From the NCBI GenBank assembly GCA_030062745.1, contig CP099849.1:22122144-22186143 (forward strand): a stretch of DNA of 64,000 nucleotides. Direction: 5' to 3'. The notes under the pieces are model-generated. The model had not been told where the DNA came from and did no database searches. It worked only from the letters and a program-made list of their open reading frames with translations. The position numbers and the translations under genes are program-made. Shown here piece after piece: positions 44,601-56,800 of this stretch (the first letter of the stretch is position 1; every line of letters begins with the position of its first letter). Source of the stretch: Capitulum mitella (lineage: Eukaryota; Arthropoda; Thecostraca; Pollicipedomorpha; Pollicipedidae).

Positions 44601-47600
44601 GAGTCGTCCCTGCAGTCTCAGAATTATTAGTTTTTTTTGTCAGATAATGACTGTCGCAGTTTTGCACCGAGAGCGACATGAGATTGCTAGCAGCGGCCCG
44701 CCTAATTTGTGGCCGGAGGTAATTATGACTCATGCTTCGTGCCTTGCAATTATTTCTAGTTGACTTCTGCGGTAACCGAAGCATTGTCTTTTCGGTCGTT
44801 ATCTCTGTTCTAAGCTCAAGGTGACATTTAGCTGGAGGTCATGCGATCGTCTTTAACATACGTTCAGTAAGGCGGGCACTCCGTCGTAAATTGCTTCTTG
44901 CGCTTCTTTGGAGATACATCAGGTGGACGGTAAAAACCCGCTTTCAAGGAACTCGGCGCTTGACGTCATCGACGGACCTGAGCGCCAAAAGGTCGGCTTT
45001 TCTCGACTGAGCTATGATTAGCTGCGGCTGCGTTTTTGCTCGTCGATTGCCTTTCCGCGTAACGAGACTTGACGGGCAAAAATACTTGCCCCGGTGCGTT
45101 CAAGGTCCTGGCCGTGACAGGACGATCCAGAGACGTTTTTTGTTCCGTCTGGCCGCCAGTCGTCGGTCTCCGCCGGGTCGGCACTCAGCGTATAGCGCGT
45201 GCAGCGGACGACGACTATCGTCGCATCTGTGGCGGCCGCCCCGCGCGCGGCGTCCGGAGCGGGTCGTCTTTGTCTGGGCGCGACCCGCGCCCGGGACGGG
45301 CCGGCACGACCTTGTGAAGGCCGCGCGCTGGCGCCGCCGTTCCTGGAGCTGGTCCCCGGGCCGCCTCATCGGCAGGTGCACTCGGGCTCGGTGAGAGCGG
45401 GCCGAGGGAGGGAGAAAGGGCCGACCCGGACGTGGCGGGCGGAGGGAGGGAAAAGGGCCAACCCGGACACGGCAGCGGGCGCCGGGCGGCGGCCAGCGGT
45501 GAGGAGACGGTTAGGCTCGCCGGTGACGCTCGCTGACTCTGGTCGTCTGGTGTTACGCTAGCCTGCTGGAGGTTATTTCAGCGGCCTTTCGAGAACGCCG
45601 TGCGAATGGGACGGAATTCAGTTGCCTTTGAACAAACCAAGGCCGTAGACTCGCCGAGGGACCGTTATGTAACTTTTCTCCACTGTTCCAGAAGCACGGA
45701 ATTCCTCTTAACTCCGCTAAAAAGTAACTGTGCTGCCGCGTTTAACCTGTATGTCTTGAACGGTTTGGTGTACCGGCATAACGTAGCTCTGCTGTTACAA
45801 GCCTTTCCCTGTGCTTGTGTGCTATAGTGGTACCTTGGCTGGGTCACTGACCGGAACTTGGCGGCAAGCACCCGTGTGGGCAGTGTGGCATATTTGCAAG
45901 CATCGCGTCGTGATCGGAAGGTCCTAGGTTCTGGGCGGGGTAATGGCGACGTTTGCTCCCCCCCCCCCCAGTCGCGACAGCTGGCATGAGCGGTCCCAAT
46001 CCTGTCAGTGTAAACTTTCGACGAAAAAACCAATAACGAACCGGCCGGCTGCGGCACTCGTTAGCTCTAGCAGCTGACTCTGGAGCTGACGGCGGGGCGG
46101 CAGGCTCCGCCGGCGGGTGGCTGGCCGCGGCGGGGTCCTGCGACGGCCGGCGGCTCCTGTCGGCGCCGTGACCGACCGGACCGGTCCGGCGGGGTCAGCG
46201 CGACCGGGCCGGCCGTGTCGCCGGCCGGTTTCGGGACCGCACGCCGTTCTCACGGACGGTCGGCCGGCCTTTGCGCCGCGGTAGCTGCGCTGCTTAAGTG
46301 CTCCCGCCACGGACTCTGAAGTCGACCTCTGATTCAGATCAGCGCTCCGCCCGGGCGTTTGCGCCGTGCGGTAGCATCGTTGAGCCGGTGGGGATGTACC
46401 GGACAGGGTGGCCGCGCGACAACTCAGCGGGAAGACCCCGTCCGAGCGGACGCGGCAGCAGTGTCGTCCATTCGGCGCGGCGCCCGCCGAGCCCGCCGCT
46501 GTCCGCCGCCGCCGCCGCGCGGACGGCCGGCCGGCCGGCCAGCGCCGTCCGCTGACCCGCCGGGAAGGCTGGCCGGCGGCCGCCGGCCGCGCAAGGAATC
46601 CGGTCGCGCCGGACCGATAGCATCGGTATGCGCGCGCCGCCGCCGCTCCAGCTGATGGTACAGTGACCCTGTGATTCGTGCACGGTGCCGCCGACAGGCG
46701 GTGGCACGGTGACCCGTTAAGCCGGCCGGCCGCGAGGCGACCGCCGTGCCGCTGGCGTATTGTGTTGTCTTGTTAACGTACCGCCGCGCCGGCTCGGAGC
46801 GACCGCTTTCGGCGGCGTCCGTCTAGCTGGCAGCCATTCTCTCGTGTAGCGCGACATGTGATTGTTGGCCTTCGTCCGTGCGGACCTTTCTCGGGGTGCT
46901 AGGTTCCAGTGACGGTGGGCCTCCGGCTGGCCTCGAAGGCCGCTCCGCTCCGCTGCCGGGCTGCGCGACGGCGGCCGGCCGGCGCCGCGGCAATCGTCTG
47001 GCCGCCTGTCGGCGTGATCAGGCGCCATCGCCGGCGCCGGCCTGTTTGTGTTTGTCTCGCCGGCGGTGGCCCGCGGCCGGCGCGAGCTGCCACCGCCGGC
47101 CGGCGCCGGCGCGGCGTCCGCCGTCGGCCGCGACGCCGCGCGTCGGCGGCCCTGTTGCGGGGCGGCCGTGTCGGCGGCGACGGCGGCCGACGCGTCTGCC
47201 GCGCCGGCGCCGGTCTCCAGGCGCTGTCGCCGGCCGGCGGCCGGGCCGACCCGGCCGAGACGGCCGGCCGGGCGGCGCGCGCCGGCCCACTAGCGCCGCC
47301 CGGCGGCCGGCGGCCTCCGGCGGCCGAGCGCCGGCCGCCGCAGTGGCCTCCCGCAGCGGCTGGCGGCAGTGCGCGCCGGCAGCTCGCGCGAGCTGGTGTG
47401 CCCGTGAAGCGCCGCCCGCGCCGTCGGTCGTGTCATGTGCGCTGGCCGGCCGACATGATCACCACCATGACTCCGTCCAGTGCCGGAGCCAGCGGGCCCG
47501 AGGCGGCCGGAGAACAGTACCCGCCGCCGGCCAACGGCTACGAGTATTACCCCGACTACCGGTACATGGAGTACCAGCCGCACATCTGCGAGGTGTACAC

Positions 47601-50600
47601 CCCCGAGTACGGTGAGTGACGGCCGGGCTCGGGTCGCCGCCGGCGGGTGTTGTTGTGGCGGACGTGCCGGCGGCGCCGCGGGCGGCGCGCCGGCCGGCCC
47701 GGTAATAACGGTACCCCCGCGGAATCCGCCCGTCAAGGACGCGGCGACGTGCCCGTTCCCACCGGGCACCTGAGCGGGCCGGCTGGAAGGGTGCGCCGCG
47801 GCGCCGGGCCGCCGGGCCCGTCTCCGGGCGCGGTGCCCGGTCACGACGCGGCGACCGCAGGCGCAGAACGGCGGACGACGGGCGCTCTGATGTGGCTCCG
47901 CCGCCGGCGGCAGCGGAGGAAGGTCGGGCCGCGCCGCCGGCGCCGTGTCTGGCCCGTCGGGCAGGCGTGCCGAGAGCCGCGACCCTCGCCGGGCCGACGC
48001 CTGCCGGGCCGGATGTCTGGCGCGCGCCGCCGCTGGCCGCGCCGGACAGGTCCCGTTTGCGGCCGGACGCGGCGGTGCGACCGGCCGGCCGGCGCAGATG
48101 GCGCTCCGCGGAGAGCGGCCGTGCCAAGCGGCGCACGACCGGCCGGCGCGGGCCGCCGCCGGCGTTGAGTCACTGGAGGTACATGTTTCGCTTCACCGCC
48201 CGCGGTCGCCTGGAGTCCAGTTAGCGGGCGTCGACACAGAGCTGGCCTCCGACGGCTCGCCCTTGACGGCGTGATGACATGGGCCGGTTAGACGGAGGGA
48301 GGACCATCGAACCACGCTGGCCATTCACCACGGACCGGAACTTCCCACACGCTGCCGTTCAGGACCCGTCGTGCATGGTCGTCACGCCGCCACGAGTCTG
48401 GGATGCTGACGCGGCGCGCGGCGGCGATCGATCGTCCGTGCCTGATGACGGCGGCCGCGCTCCCCGGGGCGGGCGCGGCGGGCGCGGGCGCCCTGTGCCC
48501 GTTCCCAGGCGGCCGGTTTCACCTGTCGGCCGGCCGTCACGGCTGGCGTCACGGCCGGCGGCGGACGGGTCACGCACGCCCTCCGCCTCGGCCGAGACGG
48601 AGGGAGGCCGCCGCGGCTGATGGCGCCGCTGACGGCCACGGAGGCCGACGGGGAGGTGGGGAGGTAGAGGGAGAACGAGAGAATTGGGTTACAGTAGGAG
48701 GTGAGGAGGAATAGAGGAGAACTGTGCGGCCGTTGACGTGGTAGGCCTGGGCCGGCCACTTCGCGTGCTGGAGTAATGAGAGCGAATGCAGGTCACGTGG
48801 CCGGGAGCGTCGCAGAAGGCTCGGCGGTTTTTCGGAATCTGTGGCGCTTGACGCCGGGCCCGAGCGGCAGCTGTTTCAGATTAGTGGTGCTTGAGCCGCC
48901 GAGTCCGGCCGATCATCTTCAGCCGGCCGCAGTCGCCGCTCGGGAGGGCCGTGGCCGCCCATCTCCGGCCAGTCGATCGGGACTCTCCGTCCCCGAGGGA
49001 CCGGCGCAGCCGAGTCTCCGGCGGCAGCGCCGGCGGCGACGATAAGCCGGCGCTGTCTGGCTATTTTTACCGGCCGACTGATCGCCGTCTGGCCTGGCAC
49101 GGGCCGCCGCTGTTTTGGGTCGGCGGCCGCGGTCCGTCTGGGCGGCCGCCGAGAGCTGGCGGCGCATTGGGCGGGACGCACCTGGCCGGCGGCGCGCCTC
49201 GCCGCGTCGGCTTCCGGGTCGGCGCCGGCGCCGGGAGCCGGGAGCCGCGGGACCGGGCCGGCCGTCTGGGGCCATCGATCGGCCGGTGGCCGGTCAGCGG
49301 GTCACCGGCGTCGGCTCCGGCGGCTCCGGCGGCTCCGGCCTGGTCTGGCCCCGGCTCCGGCCTCGGCCGGCGTGGGTCGACGCCGGGGCGCGGGTGTGAC
49401 CTGGGCCCTGGTCAGGCTGGCGGCGCCGCGTCGTTGGCGCCGCCCCCGGACGTCCGAACTCCGGAGCCGGCGTGTTTACCCGGCGCAGCCGCCCGGCGCC
49501 GGCCGGGCCGCTGACCTGGGCCGGAGCTTGGCTGGTGCCGCCAGCGCCGTCTGACGTCAGCGCCGCTCAAGGCCATGCGCGAGACTTCACTCTCCGAGCG
49601 GCGGCCCGGTTTATTCTCGTGGCGCGCCGGCGAATCTGCGCGGCGCCCGGGGGCGTCGCGTCGCTCCGGCCCGCTCTGTCCGGTGCGCGGCCGGCGCGGG
49701 GCCGGCACCGCTCGGCCGGCGCGCGGCCGTCTGGCGCGGCCGGGCCGGCCGACGGCGGCCGGGCCGACGGCCGAGCTCGGCCGCGACCCTGGAGCGGCCT
49801 GGCCGGCCCAGACGTGCAGCGGCCGGCCATCTCGGCCTATCGATCCTGCACTGCTGATGCGACCGCCGGAGGCTGCCGTCGCCTGGGGCGAGAATCGATG
49901 CGCAATCGATGCAGCGGAGTGCGGCGGGCCGCGTGGGCTTCTCACGCGCGCCGGCACGCACGCGGCGCGCGCGCCGGCGGCGCCGGCGCGCTCGTCGTTC
50001 GATGGGAGTCGGTCACGGGTCGTTGGTCAGGTCTGGCGCCGTATGTAACGGCGCGGCGGCGGTTGTGGCGCGCCGCCGGCCGCCGGTGGGCCGCCGGCGC
50101 GCCGGATGCAGCCGTCTGACGGCCGCCTGCGCCGGACGTGAGATAACTTCTCGGCGGCTTCCGACGAAGCGTGCGAACGCACCGTGGGGCGGATCCTGAG
50201 CGAGTGCCGTCGCTGCAGACTCTAGCCATATCTAATACATCAAAGGCCGCGGTCAGAAGCTAAGTGCCGACTCTGACTTCTGACGTCCTTGACGTTTCCG
50301 TGCTTTGGAGTGTCGTGCCATGACCGTCGCGTCGGTAAGGTTCTCCATTCACGAAACTGTCCGACTTGCTTCTTAATTCGCACAACAATCCAAGGTATTT
50401 CAGCCCTCTCCTATTCACTCGATCCCGACAAAACAATGCTGGTGTCAGACAAAGAGCCGCCTGGCGGACGGCAGGTCGCCAGGCGTGACCCGCGCCCGGC
50501 GCCGGCGCCCAGCCGGCCTCCGGCGGCACCTGCCGACCGGCGGCGGCTGCCCGGACGTCGGCCGTCGGCCGTCGGCCGGCGTTTTCAGAGCGTGAACGGC

Positions 50601-50812
50601 CGGCCGACCGGCCGGCCGGTTTCACCAGGCGCCTGCGTGCCGCCGTCACCGGCTGTGCGAGAGAGAATCTCCGGCACGGACAGCGGCCGGCAAAAAGCCT
50701 GGCGGAGAGCGCAGGCGCGGCCCGAGAGCGGTGGACGTGCGGGAGGCGCGGCAGGCGGCTGCTGTTCGGCCCGCCGTCCGGCCGGAGCGGCTGGCGCGGC
50801 TCGGCTGCGGGC

Positions 50813-50855
<43 letters not shown>

Positions 50856-53800
50856 GGACGGCCGCCGCGCCGCCGCGGACGGGTCGCTCCGCGACGCGCG
50901 CCGTCCGGCCGGGCGGTGGTGGCGGCGCGTGGCATTGACCCGGCCGCCGGCCCGGATGACGCGCGGCACGGTGGAACGGAACCGACCTCCAATTGGGGCG
51001 GCCGTCGCCGCCGCGCCGGCCCCGGATGCACGGCGGCCGCATGACGAGGCGGCGCCGCCGCCGCCCGCCGCCTGGCACCGCCGCCGGCGGCCGTTTGAAT
51101 GAGTGATGTCATCGAGCGGCCCGGAGCGCGCGGACGTGACCTGACCCGGCCGGGCGGTGGGAGGGCGCGCGGACGTGCCTCGCCGAGCCCGCGGGGCGTG
51201 CTGGGTGACCCGGCGCCGCCTGCGGGCGGCCGGACGTGACCCAGTGCTCGGCCGTTTTTCCGTCGGCGCCCGGGCGGAAAAAGGCAGCGGCAGCCGGCGC
51301 CGGCGAGGGACGTTATTAGAGATGAGTTTTTACGCCGCCGCAGACGTTGACGTGTCCTAGATACGTGCCGGCCACGATCGCCGGCCGTCGGCGGCGGCGG
51401 CGCGCCCCGGCGCACGGCGGCCCCGCCGGCGCCGCGGGCGGCGGACGGGGTCGGCGGACCTTAGTCCGGTCGCCGACCCCGCCAGCCGGCCGCGCTGCGC
51501 CACGCCGCGCCGCAGCTCCATGATTTTTTAGCGCCGCCATCGGTCGGATGGCTGCGGTTTTGCTGGAGCCGGAAGCGGCCAGATGGATTTCGCCTGTTGT
51601 TGCGGCCTGTTTGTGTGCACTGTCGGTGCCGGGCCGGCTGGCCGGCCGGCCGGCCGCCCGCCTGTTTGTGTTCGCAGGCGTCCGGTGTTTGTTGGATCTG
51701 AAGCTGGCCGCTCAGCTGTTTATGTGATCGCGCCCGGGCCGCCCCCGTGAAAACAGGAGCGCGCCGTCGGCCGCCAAGCCGCGGCCATTTTTTGTGGCCG
51801 TTAGCGGCGGCCTGTTGTGACGGCGGCGTTTTGTTTTGTCCGCCGCCGATGGCCCGCGCCGGCTTTCACCGGGCCCGGCGGCGGCCGCGCCGGCGGCAGT
51901 CACAGGTGGAGGGCCGACGGCCGCCGCCGCCGCCGCCGCTGCCGTCCGAGCCGGTCGGGTCGAACCGCGGCGGCCGCCGCCGCGGGTCGGACCAACGGGA
52001 TATGCGCGGCCGGTTGGCCGGCCGGCAAGGCGGCGCCCCGGCCTTTCCTCGCGCTGGCTGTCCGTGATCTGGGCGGCGATCACGGAATGCGGCCGACTTT
52101 CCGTGCTGCGGGCCGAGGTCGGAAATGCGGCCTGCCGGCGCGCCGGCAGCGGCGACCCTGGCCCGCCCGGCATCCGGCTGCCCCGCCTCGGGCAGGGCTG
52201 CCGGCCGACAGCCGTGTTTGTCGTGCCGGAGTCTGGCCTGCCCGGCGACAGGACTGTCGGGCGGGAACGGGTGACGGCGCGGCCAGGGAAGTGGTTCCGC
52301 GAAAATTACTGGAGAATATTTTGCTGCGGCGCGAGAACGGAGTTAGGTTCCGTTTGCTTGGTTTACGTGTTGAAAATAAAGAAGGGTACATGTTAACACT
52401 CGCTGGCAGTGGCATCCTAGTTATGACAGTGTGGTTTTCCTGGTTCTTATTCTGATGCATTCTGGGAGGTTTTGCTGGGAGGTTTTATTTTGCACATAAA
52501 AAAGCGCAGTCTTGGTCCCGGCTGGTTCAAGACCTTTTGAAGACAGTAGTGTGGTTATGAATAGCATGGGTCCGTCGCAGTTAGTCTGCAAAAAGTCACG
52601 TGACGGGGCTGAATGCAACGAAGCTCCTGACGGGCCCATTAGTTTCAACCACAGCGTTTTGGCCGTTTTTCGTGCTCTTTCCTTACATGAGGTATGGTTG
52701 TAGACGTTGGTATTCATGGAACGTGCTGACGTATTTTCATTTCGCTACTCTTCTCCGCTGTTCCGTGGTATTCTGTTGCACTCATGAAGCACTTACAACT
52801 GTCGTGGCTGGAAATTTCCGAGAATTATTGGGGTGGGGGGGGGGATCAGCACGGATTTCTGACCGTTTCGTTCCAGTCTTTGCCATAGGCCTGATGTTAA
52901 AACCCCCTGAATGTCGGGGCGGGGTCCAAATCAACCTCCTCATCCTCCCGGGATCATCAGCCATGACAGCTGTTGAAGTTATGTTTCTGAAAGTGACCCT
53001 GGTGGCTGGTCCTTGCGCCAGCAAACGACTAATAGCCATGCCGAGGAATTCGCAGTTTTGTACACGTGCGTTAAGTGATTGAGCCATGAGCAGTTTGTGA
53101 CCGCCCCATGACCTACCTCCACCTGCACCCACCACTTTCACGTTGTGCTCGTTTTCGAAGAATCACGTCAGTAACACCATGGGGGAACTGGGTACTCGTC
53201 ACCTGGCGGAGTGAAACCCAACTGACTGTGAACTGCCTGGCGGACCCGGCCGCTATGCGTCGCTGTGGTGCTGCCGTCCTGAGAGGCAGACAGCGACGTC
53301 CCCGGTGCCGTCCACTCCAACGTGGGCAGCGCTGAGCCGGTGCATGTCCCGGCCGGCGGCGTCTGCTGCCCCGGGCTCGTGACGTGCGTGAACGGCGTCC
53401 CGGCGGCAGTCGGCCCGGCCGGCCCGGCCCGGCCCGGCGCCGGCCTCTGTCACGCCGCTGGGCCGCAGCCTCCCGGCGGCGGCGGCGCCGGCGCTCCCGG
53501 ACGAGAGCCGGCCGACACCGTTAGCCGCCGCCGCCGCCGAACGGTTCACGGTCAGCGGAAACTAGGCCGTGCGCCTGCGCGGCGGCGGCGGCCGGCCCGG
53601 CCAGACGCGGCCGACGACCGACGGCAGCTGCGGCTGGCCGCGACCCGCCGCCGAGCTGCGCCGTCTGGAACTTGCCGAGAGGCCGCGACTGGCTTTGAGC
53701 TGCTGAGAGATGCGGCCGGCTGCGCAGGTGGTGCGAGCGTGGCCCCATCCGCCTGATGTTCTGTCGCAGCCAGAGCTGCGTTAGTCGTGCTGGGGGATGT

Positions 53801-56800
53801 GAGTGGTCTTGTTGCCAACCCGTGACTGCTGGTTGCGGGCGCACGGTGGGGGGGGGGGGATAGCGAGCGTGCTGCAATGACATTCATGGAAATTGGTGTG
53901 GAATCATCAGGTGCTGGTTGAAACAAATTGCTTGGCTGTTACAATGAAATTACCGGGAAACTGCATGAAAACTGGAAAACGCTTGCATCAGATATTGCGG
54001 TTTTAGCGTGTTTTCCGCTAGATATCTGCCCTGGCAACAGCAGTCATCAGAAGCAAGCGATTGTGGCGCATGGGTGCACCCAACTATGGGTTGAAGAGAC
54101 GATAGCATCCGTTCAGTGTGCGCTTACCTGGCACCCAGCTGTGGTGTAATGAGGCGAAGATGCCGAGCCGGTCTCCTCGTTACCGAGCCCCGTGACCCTA
54201 ATGTTTGCCGCTCGTGCCGGCGAATGAATGGATCGCGCGGACACGGTTATCAGTTTGCTCTGCAGGGGTCGCTGGCCACCGGACCGTCTCCGTCGGGCCG
54301 GGATGTTTGCATATGTGGCCGGTTGTCAACAGTGGGAGCGGGCGAGCCGGATGGGCGCATGCAGCAGCGCCAGATAAGCAGCTGCACGGAAGAACTGCAG
54401 CTAAATAGTGCGCATTGCAAGACGGAGTTGCTGGTGGGCCTGCCGTGATTTCGGTGGTCGTCCTGCCATGATCTTTGGCCAGTGACCTAAAAGTGTATCG
54501 CCGTGGCGAACGTTGTCCACTCTGTTGCGATTGCGGAGCAATGAACGATGTAGACGACTGAATCTTCGATAGAGCTGGTGGCGTTTATGGTCAGTCCAGT
54601 CCTTTTCGGGGACGAGTTGCCTGATGTGCGTTACTGTCTCGCCGGGTGTCAGAAAATTGGCTACATTTATCTCTGTTGCATCAGCTGGGTCAGCTGGGTC
54701 CGTCCCTCGTCCCCTTCCGGGCTGGGGTTGGTGATTCGTGTTAGAGCTGCGCACCATGCATTATTTCGTCAGCGGCTAGCGGGTCTCTCCCAGTCTGTCG
54801 ATAGCAGACCAGGGCGGGCCACTACACTCTCCGGCTTCGAACTCGTGGCCGGGGTGGTGTTGAATGATTTCCCCCCGCGCCAAGCCATGGGCAGCGGGGC
54901 TCGGTGTGCCCCTGCAGCAGCTCCCCTGCCGGCAGTAGCGGGATGAGGTAGGTGCTCCCCCACCCGCCGTAAGCCTCAGGAGCACACGAGCCTCTGCAGC
55001 TCCCCCGCGGACGCTGCAGGTTGCGATGGGCGCGTCCCCGCCGGCTGCAGGTTGCGATGGAAGCCCCTCCCCCTGACGTCTGTGTCGGGACCATGTGTAC
55101 CTCTGCAGCGCCGCCGCCGGCTGCAGCCAGGAGCGGCGCCGCACCTGTCGGCGGGCGGCCGGTGCAGCGGCGGGCCGGCCGCGGCGGCCTTTTTATCCGG
55201 TGCCCGTTATGTCGCCTCTAATAGCGACCCAAGGTTACGGCGCCATCGATGGCGGCGCGATAAAGGTAACGGTGCGCCGGCGGCCGGCGCCGTCTGTCGG
55301 CTCCGACGGCCGGCCGCCGGCGGCGGAGAGAGCGGCGGGTGATCGACCCCGGCCGCCGCCGCCAATGCCACCGCTTTGATGCCGCCGCCGACTGGGTGTG
55401 TGTGGCTCGCGTACGTGTTTGTGTGTGTGTGTGTAAAAAGCGGCCGTCCGCGCCGCGCCAGAGGTCGCGGCGCCGGCGCCGCCGCCCAAACGCCGGTGGA
55501 AAGCCCTCGCCGCGTGTCGCCGGCCGCCGCTCGCCGTCTGGCCGGCGCGAACGCCGGTGAAAGGATGACGTGGGCCGGGGTGGTCGGCCGCGACGCGGCG
55601 GGAGCGCCGCCCGGCCGGCGGCTGCCGACGGTTTCCCCTAATTAGGGCCGCTGACGGCGCGGCGGCGTGGACGGTCCGGCGGCAGGATCGGGCCGGCTGG
55701 AAGGAGGGACCTGCCCGCGGAGCAGGCGCGCTCCTCGGCGCCTCGGGCGCCGCTCTGGCCGGCGTCCGGCCGGCGTCCGCGCGCGGGGAGGAGAGGGCTT
55801 GGATTTCCCTGCGCGGTGAAAGTGATGCGCCGCTCGGATGCGGAACCGGACCTGGCGGCGGCGCCGGGGGCCGGCGCGAAGCCAATTTGGACGCTGGCGA
55901 GCCGGCGGAACCGCCGGCCCATTTCGAGCGGCGTTTTTGCGCCGGCGCTTACGCGACCAGCGTTTTTCGGCAGGCGGGCGCGCTGTTTTGGTGGCTGCTC
56001 CGCGAAATTGGCTGACATACTTACCAGCGGACTTGTTGAGCCTCACCACAAGGCCGCGCCCGTCAGGTGCCGGTTGCCGGAACGCGTTCGGTCGACTGGC
56101 ACGCGCACGGGGCCGGCGTATTATCAGCACACTCTCGGTCGGCGGTACGAGGAGAGGCGTTTTGTGGCAGCGGTCTGGTGCTGGGCCGGCTTGGTTGCCT
56201 TCTGTCATATTTTAGCGTCGTGGGATCTTACGGGTGCCGGGCTGTAGGACGCATCTGACGGGATTGAAGTCCAGGGTCTGAATTCGATTCACTGTTCGTG
56301 GTATCACGGAGCTAAAATGGTAGGAATACATGTTTTGGCGTCTGCTGGACGCTACGACCTGGCAGTTCCGTGTGGCGTTACAAGAATAAATGTGATGCCC
56401 GACACTCCTACTAGGGGCAAGTAAGATTCAGGTCAGGTCAGGCTTCCCGTAATTACGCGCCAAAATTGCTGTTTGGGGTAACTGATGCCGGGTCGACTTT
56501 TGTTTGTGTGGCTTCGTGTTATGTAACTGTGAGGTGCACTGGTTAGGCCGGCGCACTACTGCCTCCAGATTGTGCACTCAGTTGGAAAGGTCGTGAATCA
56601 AGTGCTGTTGCTTCGTTTTGTTCCAATCCCTGCACATTTTACGGTTTGGTACGGTTGGCGAACTTTGTGGTATTTTTCTGGCGACCACAAACGTTTGCTG
56701 GTATGGTTTTCAGGGTCAGGAATGTGAGGTCATTTTCAGCCTGTTTGGAGCCAAGCAGTCCAGATGTTATCGGATGAACGTCATATCACCGTTTTGCAAT

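Larger units (their letters stand above)
35694..47454 (+). other. FNDC3 intron between exons A and B, no coding exon recognised
   Basis: Moderate GC up to about 36600, then very GC-rich with dense CpG. It holds the 31-, 62- and 21-base tandem arrays and several poly-G or poly-C runs. Many long open frames occur on both strands, but none shows a known protein; stops are rare at this composition. Confidence 0.5.

Noticed and set aside
47356-47454. Upstream extension making FNDC3 exon B a cassette exon
   Set aside because: The phase would fit, but the extra sequence is Arg-rich and looks like translated GC-rich DNA; an alternative first exon is simpler.
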